A stretch of DNA of 64,000 bases from Theobroma cacao (GCF_000208745.1 NC_030855.1:12554750-12618749), one strand, 5' to 3'. Counted from the first letter of the stretch, positions 36,098 through 49,479 are shown. A program made the numbers and translations. The notes: a model not told the origin generated them from the sequence alone.

Positions 36098-38211
36098 TGT
36101 AACGGTCACTCTTCGACCGTTATCGACGTTCAAGACCTTCAAGAGAACTCGCCAAGTCCAGAACAAGGCTCACTAGAAATACCCATTAACTCACTATATA
36201 TGATTAGCATTCCATATTAGTGCTTAAACCATATACTTTCGTATCATATCTTGAACCATAATTATAATAATCAATTCAATCTTTAAAACATATAATCATA
36301 AGCATATACAATAAGGTCTAAAGTCTCCACTTTAATACTTATACTAAGGCCACTATCCATTTACAATTAAATAAACAAAGTGCTACTGCTCGAACTCTAA
36401 CAGCGGAGTGACTTGGAAGGAAATGCTATGAGGTGCCTTTACCTATTTGCGATGACCATAAGTGTCGATGATTGCACACTAGGCTGATCACTATCTGTAA
36501 AAGGGAAATAAGGGCGTGAGTCTCATAGACTCAGTGATCATCGGCTCCGTGAGTAGGGAATAGATGGGAAACAAGCAATAAACAGATCATTTGAATGATA
36601 AAACTAGAATATAAAATGCTAATCTTATAAACCAGAACACAAGAAGGATATTTGTGCCTTGTAAAAATAATATCGTAAAATCATAATACAATGTTTTCTT
36701 TGGCAAAATAGTGCCAAAAATAAGTGTAACAGAAAGAGTTTTAATCACCAGAAACATCATTTGCCATCAGAATATGAAATACAGTATAAAGGTATGCACA
36801 CTCCCAAAATGTGTGGCATGTAAAGAAATCAAAGTGTACATCCACCTAAATCAACTCATGTTTGTCAAGTAAGCACTAAAGGCTTTTATTTAAACAATGG
36901 GAGCTACATAGAAAATCTTAACTCTCCACCATGCAAAAGAGTATGTGTTGAAAAGTCATAAAGCTTTCGAGCAGGAAAGTATAATATCAACACGTGGACC
37001 CACTTCCACGTAATAACAATCCAGGAGTCTTACTCCACCGGATTCCTATAGCCATGGCGATCACCACAATTTTGGCAGACATTAAAAAATCAAGCGGTCG
37101 CAATTGAGTATATCATTGGTGGCCTAGTCATGTATATATATCACAAGCTGTGGGCCCCGCCATGCCTAACAGCCCATCAGTAACCCAAAAGTTCTCTAGC
37201 TAGAGCTCACTCGTGCATGAGGGTCACACTTAACTGAAGTGACAGCCGGCCTATTCTCGACGCACTTGGTTTTTTAAACCAAGTTTCAAAAATCAAATCA
37301 AGGTTTCTAAGTCTTTTGCTTAAAACCCTTTGAAAACAAGGTTCAATAACCTTTCGAATTTCTTTTCACGTAAAAAGGCATGGTGTATTCTCTTATACAA
37401 AGATCAAACTAAAATCAGGTCTCAAAAATTTTGCATATAAATCATTTAACAAATGCATTTAACTATGCATATCACACAAAAATACAAGGCATAGATTATT
37501 AATGCAAACAGTATAGAAGGCTTGTTTCCTAGTTCTTAAAACACTTTACGTAAATAGCTCATCTATAGATATATCCAAAACAGTTTTCAAAACAACTTTC
37601 ATCCACAATTTCCTACGAGTTCTACCAGTTCATGCTTTCCACAATAACAGTGTAATCGTTATAAATCCATTTAGAAATTGCCTATTGAGGCTAACAGCTC
37701 ATGCTTTCCATAATTGCATTTAATGAAATCTAGTAACATTTATAAAACGTATAACCTTATATAGCTATGCAAATTTTTGAAATAGGCACCCCTTACTCAC
37801 CTTACAATAGCGGGATGCTTTGTCGCTATTGATTCGGGTGCGTATCTCGCTATTTCTACTTGTCGGTCACTCGTTACCTCACCTGGTACGCCACCACAGT
37901 AAACTTTCCTAGTAATAAATTAAACTCAATACATTTAGTGTATATCATTTCCACTTCTCTTTCTCATTCAGTCATGAATTCTCATTCTACTAACTTGCAT
38001 CTTGACACGTTTTGGCTAAGGTTCTTCATATCTTTTGGTTGCATAATTCTTTAGATTATAAGTATCGACAACTTGTTTATCACGTTAACACACATATTAA
38101 TCCTTTCCAATGGTATCTATCAAGTTCAACTATCATTTTCACACCAATAACCTCGCATATGGCAGCAATTATAAATCTAATTTCATCAAGCATTTCCTAA
38201 GTTTACATGCA
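36098..38211 (-). mobile_element. Solo LTR B2 (inverted), segment 1
   Basis: On the plus strand it starts TGTAACGGTCACTC. With 41342-42474 it forms a complete LTR ending GGGGTGTTACA, flanked by perfect ACAAA duplications (36093-36097 and 42475-42479). Its 3' part matches LTR B; its first ~100 bases are the B2 type (TGTAACACCCCATACTTTGATACG). It ends at ATGCA where the chimeric LTR sits. Confidence 0.88.
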
Positions 38212-41200
38212 TATAATACCTCGTACTTTGATATGGTGACTAATAAAAACTTACTAGATGCCAATTGAGGTTAACTATGATGTTTAGAAATGATGAAAGA
38301 TGAAAGGAATAGTTTGGGATAAAATATTCTACACACGAGAAAATAATAATAAAATAATGATATTTTTATCGAAGAAGAAATTGTGAGATAAAAAGTTATT
38401 CGAAAGTCAATTAAGGCCTAATAAGGTATTTGGGGTACCAAGGGGACAAGAGGAGACAAGAGAAAATTTTTGGAATAAAATAATAATAAAATATTAATAT
38501 TTTATTCAGTGTCAAAATTTTCCATGAAGAAGGAGTATATGGTCAATCTAAGTGGGGGAGAAGAAGAATGAGAGAATTTTGGAGAAAAATGACGTTAATG
38601 GGACCGCGTGTCTTTATTAAGTAAAGATAGCGTAGGTAAATAAATATTTTAAATATTATGGGGACACCGCGTTGGAGTACAAACTTCATACTTTGTTTGT
38701 ACATGTGTAGAAGAAGATAATAGAAGGAAGTTGGAGTTAAATGAGTGTTGGGAGGACTAAATTAAAATGGAAAAAAATAAAAAGGGCAAAATAGTAATTT
38801 TACACAAATCTTGGTCAAAGCTTCCAAAGGAAGCTTTGACTCTCATCCTTATCAGCCCAAAACAGTCCTCATCTCCTCCAGCAAGATGTTTCTTCTTCAT
38901 TCTCGAAGCTTCCAATGCCATTCTCTCATTTTCCCATGGAAACTTAATTTTCTTTCCTTGTTTTCTTTCCATTTCCTTTCTCTTCTTGCTTCTTTCCTCT
39001 CCCAACTTCTTGTGCACCAAAGTTACAACTTCTAACCCCAATTTCCAGCACACCTAAACCCGAGGAGGAGAAGAAAGAAAAAGAGAGAAAGGAAGAGAAA
39101 AGCTTGGTTTTGGTGATTCAAGCAAGGAAATGTAAGAATTCTTATTTTTGGCTTGAGTAGTTTTTGAAAATGAGTTAGTGACTTAGAGAAATGTCTTGTG
39201 GCAGCAAATATTGGCTTGATTGGAGAAAAATTGGTAACATGAAGGACTTAAAGTGGAAAAGGAAAACGGTAAGCATAACACTACATTTTAAAGCCTACAG
39301 TTAGTTGAATATTGCGAGGAATTATGGTTGTTGAAAGGATTTATTTGCCTAAGCTAGTTGAAAATTATTAAGATTGTATGGCATGTTGTTTGAAAGAAAT
39401 GAAAAAGGAATATTATGGATGGAGGATTGAGAAACAAAGTATTGAAAGTTAGATAGATAACAATGCATGTAAACTAGGAAATAATCGAGTGAAAGTGAGA
39501 ATGATTGTTGCTGCCATATATGTGGATTATGTGTGGAAATATAAGATAGATTTGGGTGGAAATTATTTAGAAAGGTTGAAGTAGACATGTGACATCATAA
39601 TTAATTTGCCGGTGATATAATTTAAGGAATTTCGTAAGCAATGATATAAGTAATTTTGGTAAAAATGTATTAAGATGTGAGTTAATTGAAGATGGTTTCA
39701 TGATAGGATGAAAAACACAAATTTGAGTAAGGATTAATTGATTGAAGTGCTGCCCGTTTACATATGTAATTAAATATATTGACTTCGTATTATTGTTAGG
39801 AAGTGCAAATATAAGGTTAGAGTATTGTGGTGGCGTGCTGGAGTAAATAACGAGCGACCGACTAGTGAAAATAGTTAGAGACACCTTTGATCAAATAGCG
39901 ATGTAATATCCCGCTATAGTAAGGTGAGTGAACTGCATTTCAAAATCATTTTGGGAATGTGACTGTTTTGTACAAAGCATTTGAATGATTTTATACAACT
40001 TTATCTTAAAACAAGAGCCTTGGGAACAAGCTTTTGCTAAATGGTTTTATGTTGTGATATGTGGTTGTTATTGATTCATGCACTATTTCATTATGATGAT
40101 ATATATATATGTTGTGCATGATAGTTGATATTGTGTATGATGACTATAATTGTGTGTGTGCATGATGTGGGGGGATGTACACGATGGCACTGATTATGCA
40201 CGATGTGGGGGGATGCACATGATGGCAGGCTATGTGCACGATGTGGGGTGATGTACATGAGCCGGGTGTGATTATGCTGATATTGGTGTTATATATGCAT
40301 ATATATATATACATCTATGTTTATGAAATCAAAGTTCATGAGTATGGTATATGGTTTTGCATATGTGAATCTTGCATGTTTAACTTTGAAAGTTGCTAAG
40401 TATTGTCAAATTGGTGTTCATTGCAACAAGGAATTTGGCTGTAGCGAAATGGATTCTCGTTGCCGCTAGAAACTCTCAGTGGTGGTGTAGTACTGTCACT
40501 TTGATAGCGATTTTGACCACCTTTAAATCAGAACTGGGCAAAGTGGTAAACACTAAAGTCGTAGCCCTGCCTCTTAGCTTTCTAATGACCTAAAACGTAT
40601 GTCGATTGGACTCATGTAGTGGAATATATGCTTGAAAAACTGAACCGTATGAAAATCGAGAATGCCTTTTGTTGTAGCGAGAATGAAACTTTTTGTTTCG
40701 CTTAGCATTTGGCTAGTTTTTGCCATATTTTCCACTTCTCCAATTTCATGTTGAATATGAATTCTCTATCGTCACATGATTTAGTGACCAAGGGTTCAAT
40801 TGAGGGTTTTAATAAAGACTTAAGCTAAAGTGCATCGTTTTCAAATAAGTGCATTATGATTTCAAACTTTTCCTTATTATATTGCTTGTTCCCTTCCTAT
40901 GTTCACTCTCTGAGTTTATACTCACGTTTTCAACTTCATGTTTTCAGAATCAGTGGTGGTTGATATGTAGATTGAGGTGTCCGCGTACCCTCATCCCTTG
41001 AGTAGGTATCTTGACACTCAGTAGTCATATCTCCCCCTCCAGAGTCACTCCACTGATGGTCAAAGTCTTTGTATATGTTTCATGTGAATTTGCAAAGATA
41101 TATTGACAACTATTTATGTATGATTTGAATTATGATGCTAATGTGAGCATTCACTTTGGTTTTATGAGTTGCGTTGGAGAAATCGGCATTTGAACACTAT

Positions 41201-41336
41201 TAAGTACAGATCTTAATGAAATATGCTAGATAGATGGGTTAATATACAAGTGCATATTGAGAGGCTTGTTAGGGCCTAGTGGGCTATGCCTATTGGGTCC
41301 TTGCGCCAGTCATGGCCCGAGAATTAGGTTGTGACA
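38212..41336 (+). mobile_element. Solo chimeric LTR (B2 start, A end)
   Basis: It starts TATAATACCTCGTAC (TG mutated to TA) and is B2-like to the junction GGTGAGTG at 39923-39930. From there it is LTR A-like to its end GGTTGTGACA. ATGCA lies on both sides (38207-38211 and 41337-41341), a perfect target-site duplication, and inverted LTR B2 continues on both sides. The 3125-base unit was thus inserted as a whole. It contains the minisatellite at 40140-40265, the acceptor module ending near 40947 and GAGTCACTCCACTG near 41042. Confidence 0.88.
40140..40265 (+). repeat. Minisatellite in the chimeric LTR
   Basis: Three units of CACGATGTGGGG(GG)ATG followed by CACATGATGG-like linkers, the same unit type as in LTR A4. 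Confidence 0.8.
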
Positions 41337-41341
41337 ATGCA

Positions 41342-42474
41342 CCATAATTTACATTCATATGCTACCTACACTTGCACAATTATTTCCTCACAATATTCAA
41401 CTAACTGTAGGCTTTAAAACATATTGTTAAGCTTACCGTTTTCCTTTTCCACTTTGAGTCCATCATGTACCCACGGGTTTATTGGCTTGTATGTCACCAA
41501 TGTTTCTCCAATCAAGCCAATCTTTGCTGCCACAAGACATTTCTCTTAGTCACTAACTCATTTTCAAAGATTACTCAAGCTAAAAACAAGAATCCTTACT
41601 TTTCCTTGGTTGAATCACCAAAACCAAGATTTTTCTTCCTTTCTTTCTTTCCCTTCTCCTTTCTTTCTTTCCTTTCTCCTTTCTTCCAAATGATCTCATC
41701 TATTTTCTTTCCAAGAGTACGGTTTTTCTTGCAAAACAAGCCATTTTTCTTTTCAAGTGCATGGTGGCAAGGTGAAATGGTGTGGAAGAATGAAGGAGAA
41801 GAAGAAAATATATTTTGGGTGAAGATAAGAATCGGCCATGGGATAAAAATGAAGAGTCAAAGCTTCCTTTGGAAGCTTTGACCAAACTAATGGCAAAATT
41901 ATCATTTTACCCTCCAAGGTTTTTACCCTTTTTAATTGTATCCTCCCACAATATTTTAATTCCAATTTCTTTTCATTTTTCTTCCTTAACACTTGTAACA
42001 ATAAAGTATCAAGTTTATGCTTCAATGTGGTATCACCGCAATATTTAAATTTTTACTTACCCGCACTAGGTTTATTTAATAAACACACACGGGCCCCATT
42101 AACATCATTTTTCTCCAAAATTTTCTCGTTCTTCTTCTCCCCCACTTAGATTGACCATGAATTCCTTCTTCATGGAAAATTTCAACATTGAATAAAATAT
42201 TAATATTTTAATATTATTTTATTTCAAAATTTTCCACTTGTCTCCTTGGCACCCAAAATGTCTTATTATGCCCTGATTCACTTTCGAGTCACTTTTTATA
42301 TTGTTAATTCATCCTCGATAAAACTATTATTATTTAATTACTATTTTCTTGCGTGCGAAATATTTTATTCCAAACTATGGTTTTCACCCTTCATCACTTT
42401 TAAACACTCTAATTAACCTCAATTGGCATCCGACAAGCCTTATTAGCCAACGTATCAAAGTATGGGGTGTTACA
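41342..42474 (-). mobile_element. Solo LTR B2 (inverted), segment 2
   Basis: It resumes LTR B2 after the chimeric insertion and ends GTATGGGGTGTTACA. The 138-codon plus-strand frame at 41465-41881 is a chance reading of the pyrimidine-rich inverted leader, not a gene. Confidence 0.87.
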
Positions 42475-42479
42475 ACAAA

Positions 42480-42803
42480 CAAAATATAACGTTTGCACTC
42501 CACCATGGTATCACCATAATATTTAAATATATACTTACCAACACTAGCTCGATTTAATAAAAACACACGGACCCATCGACGTCGTTTTTCCTTTAAAATC
42601 CTTTCTTAATTCTTCTCCCCCACTTGGATTAGTCATATATCCCTTCTTTCTGACTAACTTCAATAATAAATAAAATTTTAATATTTTAATATTTATTCAT
42701 AAATTATTATTTTATTTCAAAATGTTCTTTTCGCCCGTCAAATGACCCCTCGTCTCATCGATAGGGCCTTATTGGATTCTGAATGAGGGTACAGGGCATA
42801 ACA
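42480..42803 (-). mobile_element. Solo LTR B (inverted), segment 3
   Basis: It carries the inverted start of LTR B and ends GTACAGGGCATAACA. AGTCA follows, and the plus-strand internal DNA of element B resumes. Confidence 0.85.
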
Positions 42804-42808
42804 AGTCA

Positions 42809-45800
42809 AATGACTTAGAAATGTTGATTCTAGTCTAAATGCCATATGGAGTTCTTTATTTGAGCTTAGAAAATGCTGATTTTGGATAAGCTCCAAGAGA
42901 GAGCTTCTGCATCCTAAGTTTAAGAAATGTTGATCTTATGACTGTAAAGGCGAGATGCAACAGTTAAGTGAATTGTCCACCTTATAAATGTAATTGGTTA
43001 AGGATTGATTAGTCAAGATCTCAACACTAAGTGGTGTACAATTTGATATTTATATACTTCAAAGTTATTTGGAGACCATTGTTTAACCAAGTTTGCACTA
43101 AATGTTATGGTAAAGGTATATGATTGCTAGTAATGAAATATGCCCAAAGGAAGATTTTTTGCATATCCTAAAATGTGGAATAGATATGTCGTAATTAATG
43201 TTCTGATTGTGTACTTGTGATGAAAAGCAAGTTTTGCAAATTGTGTTTTTCATGATCATGAAATATATGAAGCTTATCAATATGTAGGCATGTTCTTGAA
43301 GTTGTACATTTTGTGATTCACATGAATTATATGGAATGAGATATCCCATAGATGGATTTAGTCTAATTGGTGGTTACATGATTATAGGTTTGGCATAAGA
43401 TTGAGAATGTCGTAACATATATGTGGAGTGTATTGTGAAATGCTGAAAAGCCACATATACACTAATAAGGACAGTAAGATGAATGATGGGGGAAATATGG
43501 ATGTTGTTATGATGAGCATAAGAAGTTTAAGGATAATCAATGCAAATTTACTAAGTTAGTTTTGTATGGTCCGAATTAAGGACAAAGATACCTTGGGAGA
43601 TTTGAAAATAATGTTCATTGGGACCAATGAGCTAAAATGTGATTGAGCATGCATTGAATTGTTAAAGTTATGAGTGGCTTTGAAGATAAGCCTTTGATTG
43701 TTTAAAGTCATCAACAAAATTTTATTATAGGATGTGTTTAAGTGTTTTGGAAATGTATGGAAAAATGTGAGAACAATATACTAGTTTAACTTGCTGTAAG
43801 AGACTGAATTTGGATGGCCATGAGTGGCTTGTGAGCAATCAAGCAGTGTATAAGTATATGCTCATAAAGGGAGCTATGATTGGTAGATAAGGGTGGAACC
43901 TTAGAATTGCATTGTTGTAGTTATGAGATTTTGCTTTGTATAACATGATACAGTGTAGAACTCTAACGATGAGATTGTGTTCATTGCTTTAGGCATTAGA
44001 TTACATGTTATGGACTTGTATCCACTTTGTGAACACCTTAGTGAGATAATTCGAGATATTCCTCACAATGTGAAAACCTTATAACTCAAGGAGCTAATGG
44101 CTATATAGTGACGTTGGTGCTCATGACTAATATGTCACATAGTATATAGATATATAGCAAGTATAAGAATGCTTGGAAATGTTGGTTTGAGGCAATGATT
44201 ATCTTGCCGTTATGTAAACCTAATGATGTTACGGTCCCAATATATTTATAGAGGCAGGGCATAAATTGTGAAACGTGCTTCCCTCGCATGTTTCATTTCA
44301 TTTTAAGTAATTATCAAGGTAAAGTGCTTGATAAGGGTAGGCAAAGGTTGAATTGTGCTCCAGATGCTTAGAGAGCAATGATGATATGGTCTAGTTAATT
44401 GATATTTACCCTTGGTGGGGGAGTAAAAATACACCACAGAATTCATAGAGATCTACTTAGAAAAAAGATGATGATTTGAGATTTCAAGTACTCATATACA
44501 AGTAAAGACTTTGGTAATGAACCATGACCTAGAGGCAAGATACTAGAATACGAATTTTGGCTAAGTAAAATCGGCTTTTAAAACACGTGGTGTTAAGGAT
44601 GGTGCCAATTAGTGATTGACTCCTGTATGAGAATAGAACACCAAAACCAGTTTTGTGTATTCCCCACATGAAGGTGAGCATGATATGATTAATCGTAAGA
44701 GGAGATGATCCTAAAATTGATTCTCGGCTATTTCAGTATTATAGATGGCTTATTGAGCTTGTTATGCCTAAGACTATTTGAAGTTGGAATTTTTGGCAAA
44801 ACATATGAATAGATGTGTTGCATATTGGCACGAAAACTTATATAGAGTTGCTTATAATTCTGTTCAATATGATATTCTATCAGTGGTTATAGCACCAGAT
44901 GATGACTAAGATTATCCATCGGTGATTTTGGCACCAAACAAGTTAATTATAATTGTGTTAGCTTAAAGGTAAGTGTTTAGACTTTTGATATTCATTCATA
45001 AAGTTCTATCTGTTTGCGATCAAGCTTGGTATCTTTGATATAGCTTGAGAGGCTCGGTACATGAACTAGCTTAATTGTAAGCTAGAATTTGTTAAGCTAT
45101 TATGAAGTGCATAAATAGAAAAGTATGCCATGGATTTAATTTCCTAAAGGTCAATGGAAAAGAACGTATCAATTTTGGTGTAGCTCCAATATAGAGTTTC
45201 GATACATGGAGGTTTGGGAAAAATTTATAGCTTCTGCACGAAGGCTGTGCATTTGAATTTATGTAAGTAAAAGTTTAAAATTTGCTTTGTTTGGCAAAGA
45301 TCCCCATGATTAGGAATGATTAATTATGGATTTAATTTTCTAAGGTAAAAAGGCTAAAAAAAAAGGTCCTAGTAGATGATTCTTTGATTCTAAAAAGCAC
45401 CTAAGAAAAAATAGGTGTTTTCAGATTTATGAACTAATGAGGCCGTGAGATTTGGCATTTGAAATGACTTTGAGGAATCTCAAGTTAAATATGTCTATAA
45501 ATGGCATATGATTGGTAAATTAGCCATGACTCTAGAGTTACAGAGATGGTTAGTAATATGAGACTTGGTAAGGAACTTTAAAGGAAATTTGTGAGCAATT
45601 TTAACCTTAATAGTTTGAGCTAGTGATTAAAGAGATTCGTTAAGACCATAAGGACATGTGTAGAATGTCGTTATTTATTGAAATGCATTGTGGTAGTAAG
45701 GTAAGACAAGGGTTGTGAAGCTTGTTAGGACTCGGTATAAGTTGAAATTTACCTAGTGAGTACTCGATCATGAAAGTATTGGAGATTTGTCTTTGGGAAT

Positions 45801-46331
45801 ATGATTACTAATGGTTATCGGATTTGAATCATCCGTGATGTTGAATATATATGAGATAAATAAAGCGTGTTTTGATCCTTACGTATTATGAAATGCTTGA
45901 ATGGATATTGTATGGAAGTACGTAAAAGCAAATAGAGATTGGTTGTCAATTTAGACCCGTAGTCAATGGTGGAATAAATGCTTGGATGTTGGAAGGTTTG
46001 ATAAACGATCCAGGTAAAGGAATTGTGGGTGGTTATGTAAATATGCATGATTGATGATTTAAGGTTGATTTGATTGAGGTGTAACTAGAATTAATGACAT
46101 ATTTGAATTCTCTTTATAAGATGAAGAATAATATTGTTTCGATTCAAGAAGTGTAGTACACATAATTGTATGTATTATGACATTGTCGAGTTTTCTATAA
46201 AGATTGGAAGTTGATATAATGCATAAACCAAAATCCTATGTTAAGAATGCCCAACAAAAGTGATGTGATAGAATTTTAGAGTTTTGATTATTCACCCTAC
46301 GTTGATTTGAATTCGAGAATGAATTCCTTTT
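42809..46331 (+). mobile_element. Element B internal region, 3' part (no coding capacity seen)
   Basis: Its start aligns with the minus strand of 1540-2330. It ends in a clear polypurine tract followed by an LTR. Across 3.5 kb I find no gag, protease, RT or integrase motif in any frame and no frame above about 80 codons. B therefore looks like a large non-autonomous derivative (LARD-like) or a very decayed element. The equivalent autonomous element is not in the window. Confidence 0.7.
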
Positions 46332-46343
46332 AAGTGGGGGAGA
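46332..46343 (+). other. Polypurine tract of element B
   Basis: AAGTGGGGGAGA followed by C and then the LTR start TGTAACACTCTGTACC. This identifies the LTR at 46345 as the 3' LTR. Confidence 0.92.
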
Positions 46344-46344
46344 C

Positions 46345-46522
46345 TGTAACACTCTGTACCCTCATATAGAAACCAATAAGACCTTATCGATAAGACGAAA
46401 GGTTAGTTGACGTTAATCTAAGTGTTAAAGAATGGTGGCAAGTAAAAAGAATATTTTGGACTAAAATATTTTGCACACGAAAAAATAATAATTAAATAAT
46501 AATATTTTTTATTGAGGAGGAA
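46345..46522 (+). mobile_element. 3' LTR of element B, part 1
   Basis: It aligns with 26768-26945 and is interrupted at AGGAA by a solo LTR C. Confidence 0.9.
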
Positions 46523-49479
46523 TGTCAAGCCCAACTGTACAATATGTTTATTATGCCATTCCTACATAAAAATGCATGTTTGCTTACTTGGGTACTTCGA
46601 AAATCGTTAAAGGACGATATTGTACCAAATGGTACAACTAAGTTGATTTAAGACTCGAACTACTCCAAATAGAGATTTTAAAATGAAATTGAGAATTTTA
46701 AAACCCCAGAATGACTTAAAATGGTGATTCGGAGTTCGAGAACCGATTTGGAGTCAAATTGGAATTTTCATAACCTAAGGGTAAAATGGTCATTTTGCCA
46801 CCCGAGGTTAAAAATGGGAATGTTGGAAGAAGTTTTTGATCAAGATTGACTATTTAGAACATAATTTGAGTTTGAGAAGTGAAAAATTTTAATTCTGACA
46901 TTTTTTCGAGGATAAGGGCAAAATAGGCATTTTGTCACCCAGGGGCAAAATCGTAATTTTACACCACCCAACACTTGTCCAGCACATGGATTTTACCCAA
47001 TATTATCATGGATAATTGAAAAAATTTAAGTGGTGGAGAGAGATTGCTTAATGGGTAAGTATGACACATGGACCAATGGAATGGTGACATGTGTCAAATT
47101 CTTATCCATTAATTATTTTCCTTATAAATTAGCACAAAATCAGCCCATTTCTCTTCATATGGCCGGCCAAAGGAAGAACAAAACCCTAGGTGGAAAATTC
47201 AAGGGAAAAGTGTGAAAATTCAAGGAAACAAGTGACAAAAGGTAAGATTTTTCAATTCTAGCTTGTGATCTACCTTTCCTATGCATTATTTTGCATTTTT
47301 CATGGTTGAATCACAAGATATCAGGAAGGATTCATGGCTGACCGAATTTAGAGAGAGAAGATTTGATGATTTATTTGGTTAGATTTTGAGATATTTTAGT
47401 GTTTTTAGTTGTTTAGTGTTGTGTAGCATGAAAANNNNNNNNNNNNNNNNNNNNNNNNNNNNNNNNNNNNNNNNNNNNNNNNNNNNNNNNNNNNNNNNNN
47501 NNNNNNNNNNNNNNNNNNNNNNNNNNNNNNNNNNNNNNNNNNNNNNNNNNNNNNNNNNNNNNNNNNNNNNNNNNNNNNNNNNNNNNNNNNNNNNNNNNNN
47601 NNNNNNNNNNNNNNNNNNNNNNNNNNNNNNNNNNNNNNNNNNNNNNNNNNNNNNNNNNNNNNNNNNNNNNNNNNNNNNNNNNNNNNNNNNNNNNNNNNNN
47701 NNNNNNNNNNNNNNNNNNNNNNNNNNNNNNNNNNNNNNNNNNNNNNNNNNNNNNNNNNNNNNNNNNNNNNNNNNNNNNNNNNNNNNNNNNNNNNNNNNNN
47801 NNNNNNNNNNNNNNNNNNNNNNNNNNNNNNNNNNNNNNNNNNNNNNNNNNNNNNNNNNNNNNNNNNNNNNNNNNNNNNNNNNNNNNNNNNNNNNNNNNNN
47901 NNNNNNNNNNNNNNNNNNNNNNNNNNNNNNNNNNNNNNNNNNNNNNNNNNNNNNNNNNNNNNNNNNNNNNNNNNNNNNNNNNNNNNNNNNNNNNNNNNNN
48001 NNNNNNNNNNNNNNNNNNNNNNNNNNNNNNNNNNNNNNNGTTTAAATGGTAAATCTTTAGGTTTTATAAACAAAATGTGTTTAAATGAAATGATTTTATA
48101 AATTGTCTTGAAATTGAATGATGGCTTTGAAAATAGAGTAATTGGAGACCACTTGATGTGTTATAAATTTATGGTTCTAATTGATTAGCTTATGATAATT
48201 GGCATGAATGGTTGAATTGGTAAATGTGTTGAAAATGTATGAACTGTTGATTTGCCTTGAGAGGCTGTAAAATAAAATAATTACCATGTCATGCTATTGC
48301 AAATTTTATTATATGGTGGTTTATAAATTAGTCGCTGCAGTGGACGAGTTCCGTGGACCAGCCTATTAGAGGGGCACGGTCACCCTATTATATTCATACC
48401 TCAATATGAGAGGCGCGGTTGGATAACTCTTGAGGCTAAAACTTTAGAGTTCACTTCATGCCAAACCACCACGTGAGGGTGAACTCAGCCAACGCCAAGG
48501 AACGACTATGTTTTCAAAATAAAAACATGAATTATGCGTACATAACTTTTTAACAGCCTTCGCAGACTCGGTTGGGATAGCCCTCGATCAAGGTATCCCT
48601 GATAACTGGGTATGAGAATGATTTTGGCACAAGCCAAAGTTTAAAGAAATTCATAAGCCATGTTGATTACTCGATTTATATGAATTGATTTTATTTGGTT
48701 GAAACAAGTTGAAAGGTGATGAATTATAGTATGTTAAACTATTTTATCTGTCTCCATTTACTCAGCTTTAGATATTTTAGATGGTATTTGTTTACTTACT
48801 AGGATTATATAATCTCACCACCCTCATTTTCACCCATTTCAGGCTCAGAATAAGCTGTAGATAGCTGATTTCATTGAGGCTACCATTGGATTTGCATTTT
48901 CCAAGCTGTAGGTTCACAATTTTCCTTACTTTTAGTTATTTGGGGGCCCACTGATTATTGTAAATTAATTAAATACTCTGGATTACTGTATTATAGTATG
49001 TATGAATTTATTTTGCTTTTACACTGCTACAAAAAAATTATTTACGTATAACTCTAAAAATATTATTTTATAAGAAAATAGAATATTTTATTGAATATTT
49101 CTTTTATATATTTTTTTTATTATTATATCTAAATAATCATAATTTCTTTTTAAATGAAGGTTTTAGATGTTTAAACTTATTTTTAATTATGAATTATGAG
49201 TTTTGTACTCTCATACTACATTTTTAGAAGATTTCGAGAATTTTGAGGAAAAATGACCAAAATGCCCCTGTGAGAAACAATTGTTTTTCTATTGTTTTGA
49301 TTTAGAAATAGTTTATAATCTCTCAAAACATAATTTTAGTGACTAATACTCACAGAGGAAGTGAAAAAAAAAACTGATGTTAAGCCTTGCGAGGTTTGGA
49401 TTGACATTACGGGTAATGAATATCTATCGAGACGTCGCGGCGGTTATCACGGGCTCGATGGGAGTTCTGGGTCATGACA
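46523..49479 (+). mobile_element. Solo LTR C in 3' LTR B
   Basis: It starts TGTCAAGCCCAACTG and ends GGGTCATGACA. AGGAA (46518-46522) and ATGAA (49480-49484) are a target-site duplication with one mismatch, and LTR B continues on both sides. It carries CTTATAAAT at 47121, a donor AAAAG|GTAAGATT at 47242 and an acceptor-like CACCCATTTCAG ending at 48842. The 605 Ns inside leave its true length unknown. It is more diverged from the two LTRs of element C than those are from each other. Confidence 0.87.
47435..48039. other. Assembly gap (605 N)
   Basis: A run of Ns inside the solo LTR C. Flanks are in the expected order, so the gap may be close to correctly placed. Confidence 0.99.

Noticed and set aside
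41465..41881. 138-codon plus-strand frame starting MYPRVYWLVCHQ
   Set aside because: Antisense reading of the LTR B2 leader, ending in the inverted AAGCTTCC-rich segment shared by B2 copies; no family resemblance.
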